NCBI RefSeq assembly: GCF_001642085.1
Contig: NZ_CP014699.1
Coordinates: forward strand, 558,001-622,000
Reading direction: 5' to 3'
DNA length: 64,000 nucleotides
Source: Streptococcus pantholopis
Lineage (GTDB): Bacteria > Bacillota > Bacilli > Lactobacillales > Streptococcaceae
In this document: one piece after another, positions 33,657-42,081 of the stretch
How the letters are laid out: each line of letters opens with the position of its first letter
Numbering within the stretch: position 1 is the stretch's first letter
The notes under the pieces: generated by a model
What the model saw: the letters and a program-made list of their open reading frames with translations, nothing else
Databases searched by the model: none
What the model was told of the DNA's origin: nothing
Position numbers and translations under genes: made by a program

Positions 33657-34322
33657 ATGAAAAAGTTTTTTGCTGAATTGATTGGAACTTTCATTCTTGT
33701 CTTTGTTGGGACAAGTGCTGCTGTTTTTGGCGGCGGTTTAGCCGGTATCGGAATTACTGGAATTGCCTTAGCCTTTGGTTTGACCATTGTTGCGTCTGCT
33801 TACAGTATCGGGACAGTTTCTGGTGCTCATTTAAATCCAGCTGTTTCTATCGCTATGTTTATTAATAAGCGTATAAGCAGTAAAGATTTGCTGATTTATA
33901 TTTGTGCGCAGATTGTTGGCGCTTTTTTAGGAACTCTGGCCTTAGAAGGGCTAATAGCTAATATCGGTGTGGTAACGGATAATCTCGGGCAAAACTTGTT
34001 TAATGGAGTTGATGCAGCCGGCGCTTTCCTAGTTGAAACAATTTTGACTTTTATCTTTGTTTTAGTCATTGTGACAGTGACTTCAGCCAAAAAGGGGAAT
34101 GCTAAACTGGCTGGTCTAATAATCGGCTTGACCCTGACACTTATCCACTTTGTCGGAATTCCTTTGACTGGGATGTCTGCCAATCCGGCACGGAGTTTGG
34201 CTCCTGCAGTTTTAGCCGGTGGGGATGCCCTCAGTCAATTATGGGTCTTTATTTTAGCGCCGATTCTTGGCGCTGTTCTGGCAGCTCTTGTCGGCCGTTA
34301 CTTGATCGGAACAGAAGACTGA
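33657..34322 (+). CDS. Aquaporin / glycerol facilitator (MIP family)
   Basis: 221 residues from the ATG at 33657 (AGAAAGGAA upstream); an in-frame start at 33555 adds residues unlike the family and has no site. Six helices and the two half-helix NPA motifs SGAHLNPAVS and GMSANPARSL. Residues around the pore resemble AqpZ-type water channels more than glycerol facilitators, since the Gly-Leu-Lys-type insertions of GlpF are absent. It is monocistronic. Confidence 0.85.
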   Translation: MKKFFAELIGTFILVFVGTSAAVFGGGLAGIGITGIALAFGLTIVASAYSIGTVSGAHLNPAVSIAMFINKRISSKDLLIYICAQIVGAFLGTLALEGLIANIGVVTDNLGQNLFNGVDAAGAFLVETILTFIFVLVIVTVTSAKKGNAKLAGLIIGLTLTLIHFVGIPLTGMSANPARSLAPAVLAGGDALSQLWVFILAPILGAVLAALVGRYLIGTED

Positions 34323-34358
34323 CAGTTTTGCATTAAAATACTGAAATGATGCCGTTTT

Positions 34359-34403
34359 AAAACCCTTCTGAGCTTTATTCTTATTAAGCTCAGAAGGGTT
34401 TTT
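34359..34403. terminator. Bidirectional terminator between aquaporin and phosphoesterase
   Basis: Stem AAAACCCTTCTGAGCTT (34359-34375) / AAGCTCAGAAGGGTTTTT (34386-34403). Confidence 0.9.
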
Positions 34404-34409
34404 CTGTTT

Positions 34410-35276
34410 TTAATTAAGCAAAAAAACAGTCATTGATCGCCTAAACTCTTCAGCCAAATGCTCTTTTTTATAAGCTAAAAAATCTTTTTGTTTTTTTACT
34501 GCATTGTAACGTTTGCTCAGATTCCATGTGCCACTGGGATTGTAGATGGGGTGCTGATTGACAAAGTCAATGGTCAGATTCCATTCACGGATATAGCCTA
34601 AAGGCCGGGAATGGTAGGCAATGCCGTCAATAGTTTGACTGCCGTAGGATCTGTGAGCGTGTCCGAAAACCACATCTGAAACAGCATATTTTTTAAAAAT
34701 ATCATGGAAAACCTGACTGCCTAAAAAGGCGTTAAAGGGTCTGAATTTTTCATGGGTCATAGTAAACTGCCTGTGCGGCACAAAATGCATGCTGACAATA
34801 AGCTGATGGTGAGGACTAAGATCTGCCAGAATTCTATCAAGTCGCTGAGCAGTTTGCACAGTCAACTCCTTATCTGTCATGCCGCGTTTAAGCCTTCTGT
34901 CAAACCAGAATGTTTTTTTAAATTTGAGGTTCTCGTTTTCTGTCCTGTCAGGATAAAAAGAGTAGTCATACCAGCCATGAAAGGCGAGGAGTGTCCTGTT
35001 TCCAAGCGGAACAACTTGGAAATCCAACTGTTCAATTTCGCGCTCTGAAAGATCCAGCATATCGTGGTTGCCTAAATTATAAGTAAGGGAAAAATGTTCA
35101 GCCAATTTTTCCATAAAAGGCAGAGAAATAGTATAGAAATGATTGGACATATCACCGTTCAAATGCAGATGGCTAATCCTTTTTTCTTCCAGCACGGCAA
35201 TAAGTGTATCGGTTTCAAAGTCACCGAACTGATTGAGATCTATATGCAGATCACTAATAATAGCGAGTTTAGTCAT
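34410..35276 (-). CDS. Metallophosphoesterase (TIGR03729-type putative phosphoesterase)
   Basis: 288 residues. Calcineurin-like motifs: SDLHID, NGDMSNH, YNLGNHD, SMHFVPH and FGHAHRS, giving the usual two-metal site. It matches the short streptococcal phosphoesterase family of unknown substrate. The start at 35276 has no Shine-Dalgarno; TGTTAAAAT ends 6 nt upstream, so a leaderless mRNA is predicted. Confidence 0.85.
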   Translation of the reverse strand: MTKLAIISDLHIDLNQFGDFETDTLIAVLEEKRISHLHLNGDMSNHFYTISLPFMEKLAEHFSLTYNLGNHDMLDLSEREIEQLDFQVVPLGNRTLLAFHGWYDYSFYPDRTENENLKFKKTFWFDRRLKRGMTDKELTVQTAQRLDRILADLSPHHQLIVSMHFVPHRQFTMTHEKFRPFNAFLGSQVFHDIFKKYAVSDVVFGHAHRSYGSQTIDGIAYHSRPLGYIREWNLTIDFVNQHPIYNPSGTWNLSKRYNAVKKQKDFLAYKKEHLAEEFRRSMTVFLLN

Positions 35277-35282
35277 AGATTT

Positions 35283-35291
35283 ATTTTAACA
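35283..35291 (-). promoter_or_regulatory. Extended -10 of the phosphoesterase gene (leaderless)
   Basis: Minus strand TGTTAAAAT (35291-35283), 6 nt before the ATG at 35276. Confidence 0.55.
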
Positions 35292-35405
35292 AAAAAACAG
35301 CAATAATGCTTTTGAACTGTTTATGCGAAGTCTCTTGTTTATCAGATAAAAGGGGACAGGGAATCCGATTATATGATAAAATAAAAGCAGAAAAGAGGTT
35401 TACAG

Positions 35406-36062
35406 ATGATTAGAGCAGTGATTTTTGATATGGACGGTGTTTTATTTGACACTGAAAGTTTTTACTTTAAGCGCCGAAAGAAATTTTTGTCTGAAAAAGG
35501 TATCTCTATTGATCACTTAGAAGCCAGAGACTTTGTCGGCGGCCGGCTGGATCAGATTTGGGGCAGGATATTGGGTGATTTGTCTTCTGACTATGATACA
35601 AAAGATCTGGAAAGACAGTATATTTTGTATAAAGAGGAACACAGAGCTCCCTATGAGCAGCTGATTTTTCCCGATACCAAACAGGTGATTGAAAAGCTGA
35701 AGCAATCAGGTATCCGTTTAGCCTTAGCATCAAATTCTGAATATGGTGATATATTTTTTGCACTGGACAGTGTAGGGCTAAAAAACAGTTTTGACCCAGT
35801 CCTTTCAGGCAGCGATTTTACAGAAAGCAAACCAAATCCAGCTATCTACAATAAAGCTTGTGACTTGCTGGGTTTTGATAAGAAAGAAATTGTTGTAGTG
35901 GAGGACAGTTTAAAGGGGATAGCTGCCGGAAAAGCTGCCGGATTGCGTGTGTTTGCGATCCGCGATCATTTATTTGACCTTGATCAGTCACAAGCTGATT
36001 TTCTTGTTGATGGCCTGAGCCAAGTACAGAAACATATTGCAGAAGAAAATGAAGGAGGCTGA
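35406..36062 (+). CDS. HAD-superfamily hydrolase, beta-phosphoglucomutase-like subfamily
   Basis: 218 residues. FDMDGVLFDTES (motif I with both Asp), ALASNSE (motif II), SKPNPAIY (Lys) and VVEDSLKGIAAGKAAGL (motif IV); a helical C1 cap lies between residues ~18 and 85. These are phosphatases or phosphomutases of small sugar phosphates. AGAGG precedes the ATG. The substrate is unknown. Confidence 0.82.
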   Translation: MIRAVIFDMDGVLFDTESFYFKRRKKFLSEKGISIDHLEARDFVGGRLDQIWGRILGDLSSDYDTKDLERQYILYKEEHRAPYEQLIFPDTKQVIEKLKQSGIRLALASNSEYGDIFFALDSVGLKNSFDPVLSGSDFTESKPNPAIYNKACDLLGFDKKEIVVVEDSLKGIAAGKAAGLRVFAIRDHLFDLDQSQADFLVDGLSQVQKHIAEENEGG

Positions 36063-36304
36063 GACCAAAATCGGCCTAGCCTGAGCGGTTGATTTTCCTT
36101 GCCTCTCTGGCCGCAGGTCTAAAAACTCGGAACTGCTTGTCTGGCAAAGAAAAAAATATAAGGGCTTGGGGTATTTTTGCTTAAAATGCGCGCTGCAGAT
36201 CTGTGAAGTGACTGTAGTTTTGTCAAGATTAATCCTGCTGTTTTTGCCTTTTTTGATGGACCGTTAAGCAGATCAATAGTTAAAAATGAAGTCTCAGATC
36301 AATC

Positions 36305-36333
36305 TTGCAGTCCTTACTTTTTTGCTTTAGAAT
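36305..36333 (+). promoter_or_regulatory. queG promoter (leaderless)
   Basis: TTGCAG (36305-36310), 17 bp, TAGAAT (36328-36333). The ATG at 36340 lies 6 nt after the -10 box, so the transcript should begin at the A of the start codon. Confidence 0.7.
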
Positions 36334-36339
36334 AATGTT

Positions 36340-37464
36340 ATGGATATCAAAGGAGAAATAAAAAAACTGGCTGCCGATATCGGCATTTCAAAAATCGGCT
36401 TTGCAAAAGCGGATAATTTCGCTTATCTAGAAAAGTCTCTGCGACTGGCTGTTGAAGAGAAGCGAAATTCAGGCTTTGAACATAAAGTAATCGAAGACCG
36501 TCTTGATCCCAAACGTTCACTTGCTTCTGCCAAGACGATTATCGCTATTGCTGTCGCCTATCCGCATAAACTGCCGTCTAAACCGCCTAAGACTCAGTAC
36601 CGACGCGGGAAAATATCCCCAAATTCCTGGGGCACAGACTACCATCATGTTTTACAGGAGAAGTTAAATCAGCTGGCTGCAGGTATCGAGGCGCTCTGTG
36701 CAGATTTTCCTTTGGAACACAAAGCCATGGTGGATACAGGAGCTTTAGTTGATACAGCAGTCGCCAGACGAGCAGGAATCGGTTTTATCGGTAAAAATGG
36801 TTTGGTCATTTCGAAAGAATTCGGTTCCTATATGTATTTAGGAGAATTGATTACAAATTTAGATCTTGAACCCGACCAGCCGGTTGATTATGGCTGCGGT
36901 GACTGCAGACGCTGTCTGGATGCCTGCCCAACTTCCTGCTTGCTTGGCGATGGGACTATGAATGCTAGACGCTGCTTGTCTTTTCAGACACAGGACAAAG
37001 GCATGATGGATTTGGAATTTCGTAAAAAAATCAAGACGGTTATTTACGGCTGTGATATCTGCCAAATCTGCTGTCCCTATAATAAAGGGATTATGAATCC
37101 ACCTGCCAGTGCTATTGACCCAGACTTGGCTATGCCTGAGCTGCAGCCTTTTCTGGATTTAAGCAACAAGTCTTTTAAAGAAAAATTCGGTCAGCTTGCT
37201 GCAGCCTGGCGGGGCAAGAATATTCTGCAGCGCAATGCGATTATCGCCTTAGCCAATATTCACGATAAAAGTGCTCTGGTTAAGCTGATGGAAATTATTG
37301 ATAAAAACAATAATCCTATTCATACAGCAACAGCTATTTGGGCCATAGGAGAGATTGTCAGAGAACCAGATGCTGCACTGCTGGATTTTTTGCATCAGCT
37401 GAATCTTAAAGAAGCAGACAGTCAAAAAGAATTGGCTTTAGTATTTGCAAAATGGCAAAAGTAA
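36340..37464 (+). CDS. queG: Epoxyqueuosine reductase
   Basis: 374 residues. It makes queuosine at tRNA position 34 from epoxyqueuosine, using cobalamin and two [4Fe-4S] clusters. Ferredoxin-type clusters: CGDCRRCLDACPTSCLLG and CDICQICCPYNKG; N-terminal DUF1730 domain with GALVDTAVARRAGIGFIGKNG; C-terminal HEAT-like repeats (~290-370). MDIKGEIKKLA is the usual start of streptococcal QueG, so the leaderless start is supported by family alignment style. It precedes prfB. Confidence 0.9.
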   Translation: MDIKGEIKKLAADIGISKIGFAKADNFAYLEKSLRLAVEEKRNSGFEHKVIEDRLDPKRSLASAKTIIAIAVAYPHKLPSKPPKTQYRRGKISPNSWGTDYHHVLQEKLNQLAAGIEALCADFPLEHKAMVDTGALVDTAVARRAGIGFIGKNGLVISKEFGSYMYLGELITNLDLEPDQPVDYGCGDCRRCLDACPTSCLLGDGTMNARRCLSFQTQDKGMMDLEFRKKIKTVIYGCDICQICCPYNKGIMNPPASAIDPDLAMPELQPFLDLSNKSFKEKFGQLAAAWRGKNILQRNAIIALANIHDKSALVKLMEIIDKNNNPIHTATAIWAIGEIVREPDAALLDFLHQLNLKEADSQKELALVFAKWQK

Positions 37465-37479
37465 CATTTTTATGATAGA

Positions 37480-37572
37480 CTAGTAAAATAGGTAGAGCTC
37501 CAGAATGATACGCATTTTTTGCGTTTCTTACCGGAAATTTACCTGTCTTTACAGAGCTATTATCGTTATAAA
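37480..37572 (+). other. Possible structured RNA leader after queG
   Basis: TAAAAT (37485-37490) could be a -10 box. The following stretch has hairpin potential: GATACGC-ATTTTTT-GCGTTTC, with AGGTA near 37490 able to pair with TACCT near 37543. It could be a leader for prfB, now displaced by repeats, or a weak queG terminator. I cannot assign it to a known RNA class. Confidence 0.3.
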
Positions 37573-38037
37573 AATTGAACACGGGCTAAGAGCTGTGCAG
37601 TGAAATCATCCAGTGGAAGATTTCAGCCCGAACCTAGAATCGGGAGAGTGAGGGGCTGGAAATTTTTGTCGTTACTTAGTTACCGCCAGCCGTAAACGAC
37701 TGAAAGCTTTGTCGCCTTAACAGTCGACTGCACCCTTCTAGTCGTTCTGGCAGAGGGGCGTCTGCGAAATCAAAGATTTCGGACTTACCGTCAGCCGTAA
37801 ACGACTGAAAGCTTTGTCGCCTTAACAGTCGACCGCACCTTTCTAGTCGTTCTGACAGGGGGGCGCAGACGAAATCAGAGATTTCGGACTTACCGTCAGC
37901 CGTAAACGACTGAAAGCTTTGTCGCCTTAACAGTCGACCGCATCTTTCTAGTCGTTCTGGCAGAGGTGCGTCTGCGAAATCAAAGATTTCGGACTTACCG
38001 TCTTTTTGCTTTGCTCTTTAAACGGCCTTTGTATCTT
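37573..38037 (+). repeat. Repeat element, long form with three 105-bp modules, copy 12
   Basis: 465 bp from AATTGAACACGGGCTAA to AACGGCCTTTGTATCTT. AGCCGTAAACGAC recurs at 37688, 37793 and 37898 (105-bp period). It carries an extra ~60-bp unique insertion before the first module. Confidence 0.88.
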
Positions 38038-38042
38038 ATCGG

Positions 38043-38155
38043 AACTGAACACGGCCTAAGAGCTGTGCAAAAAAGATAGACTTCCCTTGAGTCTTTGGTG
38101 ACTCAGCGGTCAGGCTCCTATTTTTGCTTTGCTCTTTTAATGGCCTTTGTATCTT
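38043..38155 (+). repeat. Repeat element, short form, copy 13
   Basis: 113 bp, five bases after copy 12. It ends 5 bp before the Shine-Dalgarno AAAGGAG of prfB. The middle hairpin is like that in copy 8. Confidence 0.88.
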
Positions 38156-38174
38156 ATTTTAAAGGAGTGGTATT

Positions 38175-39273
38175 GTGGAATTAGCTGAAATTCGTCAAAA
38201 AATAGCAGAAAATCAAGAGAAGTTGACTGACTTCAGGAGGTCTCTTTGACTTAGAGCGATTGGAAGAAGAGATTGCCCTTCTTGAACATCAAATGACTGA
38301 ACCGGATTTTTGGGAGGACAATAAAGCTGCTCAGAAAACATCGCAGGAACTCAGTGAGCTGAAATCAACCTATGAAACCTTTCAAAATATGGCCGAGCTG
38401 TGTGATGAAACAGAGCTCCTTCTGGAAATGCTTCCGGAGGATTCGTCTTTGCAAAAGGAATTAGAGGAAAAACTGGCTGAGCTGGCTAAAATCATGGCTA
38501 ATTATGAGATGACTCTGCTTTTATCAGAGCCTTACGACCATAATAATGCTGTTTTAGAGATTCACCCGGGTTCAGGCGGGACTGAGGCCCAAGATTGGGG
38601 AGATATGCTTTTGCGTATGTATACCCGTTTTGGTAATGCTAATGGTTTCACGGTTGAGCTTTTAGATTATCAGGCTGGCGATGAGGCCGGCATTAAGTCA
38701 GCCACTTTAGCTTTTACTGGAGCTAATGCTTACGGACTTTTGAAGTCAGAAATGGGCGTGCACCGATTGGTGCGCATCTCTCCTTTTGATTCTGCAAAAC
38801 GCCGTCATACTTCTTTTGCGTCAGTTGAAGTGATGCCTGAGCTCGATGATACTATCGAGGTAACCATCCGAGACGATGATATCAAGATGGATACTTTTCG
38901 TTCCGGCGGTGCCGGCGGTCAAAATGTTAATAAGGTTTCCACCGGTGTCCGTCTGACCCATATCCCGACAGGGCTTGTGGCGGCATCAACAGTTGACCGT
39001 ACTCAGTACGGTAACCGTGAACGAGCGATGAAACTTCTTCAGGCTAAGCTTTATCAGCTGGAAGAAGAAAAAAAAGCACAGGAGATCGATGCCCTCAAAG
39101 GAGATAAAAAAGAGATTACCTGGGGCAGTCAGATTCGTTCTTATGTCTTTACGCCTTATACAATGGTCAAAGACCATCGAAGTGGATATGAAATCGCTCA
39201 GGTTGACCGAGTGATGGACGGTGAACTGACAGGCTTTATTGATGCTTATCTCAAGTGGCGAATGGCTGATTAG
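38175..39273 (+). CDS. prfB: Peptide chain release factor 2 with programmed +1 frameshift
   Basis: 365 residues after joining 38175-38246 with 38248-39273. Frame 1 starts at GTG (AAAGGAGTGG upstream), reads [20 protein letters not shown] and ends RRSL at an in-frame TGA (38247-38249). The slip site is classical: an internal AGGAGG, then CTT-TGA-C. Ribosomes short of RF2 shift +1 and continue as [13 protein letters not shown], so the gene is autoregulated. The GGQ motif [11 protein letters not shown] and the SPF tripeptide region ([14 protein letters not shown]) are present. RF2 reads UGA and UAA. Confidence 0.96.
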
Positions 39274-39464
39274 GTATTTATTTCTGGTCAATATGAGATG
39301 CTGGCTGGACTGGCAGTGCCTTGTGATAGCGGGCTTGCATGGACAGTCAGCAATATGAAAATGGATAAGTTTTAGTCAGGTCTTATACTTTTTGCGCAGA
39401 AGAGTTAAGATCATACTTCAAGACTTTTTCTGCGTTAAAAATTTAAAGAAAAGGAAAGAAAAAC

Positions 39465-40157
39465 ATGGCTTTAATTGAAATGAACGGTGTCAGCAAAAAG
39501 TACCACCGTTCAACCACTGCCCTGAGAGATATTACCATTTCGGTGGATCAGGGAGAATTTGTCTATCTTGTCGGTCCATCAGGAGCTGGGAAATCGACGT
39601 TTATCAGACTGCTTTACCGGGAGGAAGCGCATACTAAAGGAACGCTCAAGGTTGGCAAGTTTAATCTGGATAAAATAAAGAAAAGGGAAATTCCTATGCT
39701 GCGCCGCAGTATTGGAGTTGTTTTCCAAGATTATAAGCTGCTTCCGGCTAAAACGGTCTATGAAAATGTTGCTTATGCGATGCAGGTTATCGGTGCCAAA
39801 AAACGTGACATTCACAGACGCGTTACAGAGGTTCTTGATTTAGTCGGATTGAAACACAAGATGCGTTCTTTCCCCGATCAGCTGTCAGGCGGTGAGCAGC
39901 AGCGTGTCGCTATTGCCCGGGCAATTGTCAATAACCCTAAAGTACTGATTGCCGATGAACCGACAGGAAACCTTGACCCTGAAATTGCTTGGGAAATTAT
40001 GCAGCTTCTGGAGCGGATTAATGTCCAAGGAACGACTGTCTTAATGGCAACTCATAACAGCCAAATTGTTAACTCACTTCGCCATCGCGTTGTCGCAATT
40101 GAAGATGGTCGTGTGGTACGTGATGAAGAGGAAGGAGAATACGGTTACGATGATTAG
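39465..40157 (+). CDS. ftsE: Cell division ATP-binding protein FtsE
   Basis: 230 residues, full length. Walker A GPSGAGKST, Q-loop VFQDYKLLP, signature LSGGEQQRVAIARA, Walker B VLIADEPTGNLD and H-loop ATHNS. With FtsX it controls peptidoglycan hydrolases (PcsB in streptococci) at the septum. AAGGAAAG precedes the ATG. It overlaps ftsX by 8 bp. Confidence 0.96.
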   Translation: MALIEMNGVSKKYHRSTTALRDITISVDQGEFVYLVGPSGAGKSTFIRLLYREEAHTKGTLKVGKFNLDKIKKREIPMLRRSIGVVFQDYKLLPAKTVYENVAYAMQVIGAKKRDIHRRVTEVLDLVGLKHKMRSFPDQLSGGEQQRVAIARAIVNNPKVLIADEPTGNLDPEIAWEIMQLLERINVQGTTVLMATHNSQIVNSLRHRVVAIEDGRVVRDEEEGEYGYDD

Positions 40158-41079
40158 AAATTTTTTCCATCATTTGTGGGAATCTATGAAAAGTTTGAAG
40201 CGTAATTTTTGGATGACACTGGCTTCTGTCAGTTCAGTGACGATTACGCTGACCTTGCTGGGGATTTTCGGTGCAGTCCTGCTCAACACTGAACGTTTGG
40301 CAAGCGGGATTGAAAATAATATTCAAATCAATACTTACCTGCACGTTGATTCAACAGATAATTCTGAAACAACAACTGATCCTGCCGGCCAGCCAGTTGC
40401 TAATGAAAATTTCCATAAGGTCTACGACCAGATTGCGGCCTTGTCAGGGGTTAAGTCCATCACCTTTTCCAGCAAGGATGAGCAGCTGAAGCAGCTTCAG
40501 GACACATATGGCGATGACTGGTCGCTTTTTGATGGCGATTCTAACCCTCTGCAGGATGTCTATATTGTTGAAGCGGCTGATCCAGAGGATGTTAAAACCT
40601 TGGCAGACAGCATCAGTGGGATTGAAGGCGTAGAATCTGTTGATTATGGCGGTTCTGACTCGGATCAGCTTTTCAGATTTGCCAACCTCATTCGGACTTG
40701 GGGCCTTATCGGTACAGGTTTGCTCGTTTTTGTAGCTGTCTTTTTGATTTCAAATACAATTCGGATTACCATTATTTCAAGGCGCCGTGATATCGAAATT
40801 ATGCGTCTGGTTGGTGCTAAAAATTCCTATATTCGCGGTCCTTTCTTTTTTGAAGGTGCTTGGGTAGGGTTTCTAGGTGCAATCATTCCTTCCCTGATTG
40901 TTTACATCCTTTATTTATATGTGTACAGAGCCTTTAGTCCAAGTTTGGAGCTGCAGAGCCTCTCGCTGTACGATCCCGGCTTTTTCATTCCGTCCTTAAT
41001 TGGCGTTCTGTTTCTTATCGGTATTGTAATCGGTTCAATAGGTTCACTGCTCTCAATGCGCCGTTATTTGAAATTCTAA
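40150..41079 (+). CDS. ftsX: Cell division protein FtsX
   Basis: 309 residues from the ATG at 40150, which lies in the end of ftsE (ATGATTAG). An upstream in-frame ATG at 40066 would give a long N-terminal extension inside ftsE and is rejected. Four helices (~21-44 and three in the last ~130 residues) with the large extracellular loop (~45-175) that contacts PcsB. SRRRDIEIMRLVGAKNSYIRGPFFFEG is the conserved cytoplasmic signature. Confidence 0.94.
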   Translation: MIRNFFHHLWESMKSLKRNFWMTLASVSSVTITLTLLGIFGAVLLNTERLASGIENNIQINTYLHVDSTDNSETTTDPAGQPVANENFHKVYDQIAALSGVKSITFSSKDEQLKQLQDTYGDDWSLFDGDSNPLQDVYIVEAADPEDVKTLADSISGIEGVESVDYGGSDSDQLFRFANLIRTWGLIGTGLLVFVAVFLISNTIRITIISRRRDIEIMRLVGAKNSYIRGPFFFEGAWVGFLGAIIPSLIVYILYLYVYRAFSPSLELQSLSLYDPGFFIPSLIGVLFLIGIVIGSIGSLLSMRRYLKF

Positions 41080-41087
41080 AATAAACA

Positions 41088-41122
41088 TAAAAAACCTGCC
41101 CTTTAAAGGGCAGGTTTTTTAA
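41088..41122 (+). terminator. ftsX terminator
   Basis: Perfect palindrome AACCTGCCCTTT / AAAGGGCAGGTT flanked by A and T runs. Confidence 0.92.
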
Positions 41123-41221
41123 GATAGCAAAAGCAATCAAAAGAGAAGCAAACTAGCAAGTTTGGCTTCAAACGAGTACAATTTTGACAAGTGCTAGGAT
41201 AGCTAGTTGCTTTTAGCCGTT

Positions 41222-41857
41222 TTACTGTAAAAAAGGGTTGAAATTTTTTTCATGAGCAATGGTGGTATTCATTCCATGGCCGGGATAGACTTTATAGTGA
41301 TTGGGCAGAGTGAAAAGTTTCTGCTTAATACTGGAGATCAGCAACTCCAAATCACCGGTCGGCAAATCGGTCCGTCCGATAGTTTCCTTAAAGAGTGCGT
41401 CTCCTGTCAGAACCAGTTCATCGTCAGGGAAAATAAAGGAGACCCCTCCGGCAGAATGGCCCGGCGTTTCAACAACGGTAAAGTGAAAACCGGCAATATG
41501 ATAGGGAATTTGATAAGTAAAATAATGCTCTGCAGGCCGCGCAGTGATATCTGCCATATCTTGATGCCGTTCAAGACCTGAAAGATTGTCTTTAGGGGAG
41601 TCCAGCCAGTCGGCCTCTTTTTCTGAAACATAAACCGGCGGGCTGCCGAAAGCATCACGCACAAGGTCCAGACTCATAATATGATCATAATGCGTATGGG
41701 TTAAAAGGATAGCAGCAAGGGGCTTTTTTAAGGTCTTGATTCGCTCAATAATCGCACTGCCCTTGCTTCCGGGATCAACTAGGATAAGGGCCTGCTCATT
41801 GCAGAGAATATAGGTGTTTTCACGAGCAACCGGATTTAGTAATTTATAAACTTCCAT
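41222..41857 (-). CDS. MBL-fold metallohydrolase (glyoxalase II-like)
   Basis: 211 residues. The metal-binding THTHYDH motif, a single Asp in GDALFKETIGRTDLPTGD and YPGHGMNTTIAHEKNFNPF give the typical glyoxalase II-like dinuclear zinc site. Streptococcal homologues are often annotated hydroxyacylglutathione hydrolase, but streptococci use little glutathione metabolism, so the substrate is open. The ATG at 41857 has no Shine-Dalgarno; TGTTAGACT ends 7 nt upstream, suggesting a leaderless mRNA. Confidence 0.82.
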   Translation of the reverse strand: MEVYKLLNPVARENTYILCNEQALILVDPGSKGSAIIERIKTLKKPLAAILLTHTHYDHIMSLDLVRDAFGSPPVYVSEKEADWLDSPKDNLSGLERHQDMADITARPAEHYFTYQIPYHIAGFHFTVVETPGHSAGGVSFIFPDDELVLTGDALFKETIGRTDLPTGDLELLISSIKQKLFTLPNHYKVYPGHGMNTTIAHEKNFNPFLQ

Positions 41858-41864
41858 ATCTTTT

Positions 41865-41873
41865 AGTCTAACA
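41865..41873 (-). promoter_or_regulatory. Extended -10 of the MBL hydrolase gene (leaderless)
   Basis: Minus strand TGTTAGACT (41873-41865), 7 nt before the ATG. Confidence 0.5.
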
Positions 41874-42081
41874 AAAAATCCTTGATTTTAAAATAAAAAG
41901 CAGGGTCTTTTGCTCTTTTTTAGAGGGAGCTGTTTTTGAAGTCTTATGCCTGCCAATTCTCTTTATTTGAAGAGACAGCTCACTGGAAATTATCTGAATT
42001 GATATTATTTTCAGAAAACTTACTAGAAATCAGCCTTGAATTATGGTACACTGGAAGAAAAATAAAAATGAGGTAAATGAA

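Noticed and set aside
38175..38260. prfB as a broken gene
   Set aside because: The internal TGA is in the conserved RF2 frameshift context, not a mutation.
40066..40149. N-terminally extended FtsX from 40066
   Set aside because: The extension lies wholly inside ftsE in another frame and does not resemble FtsX.
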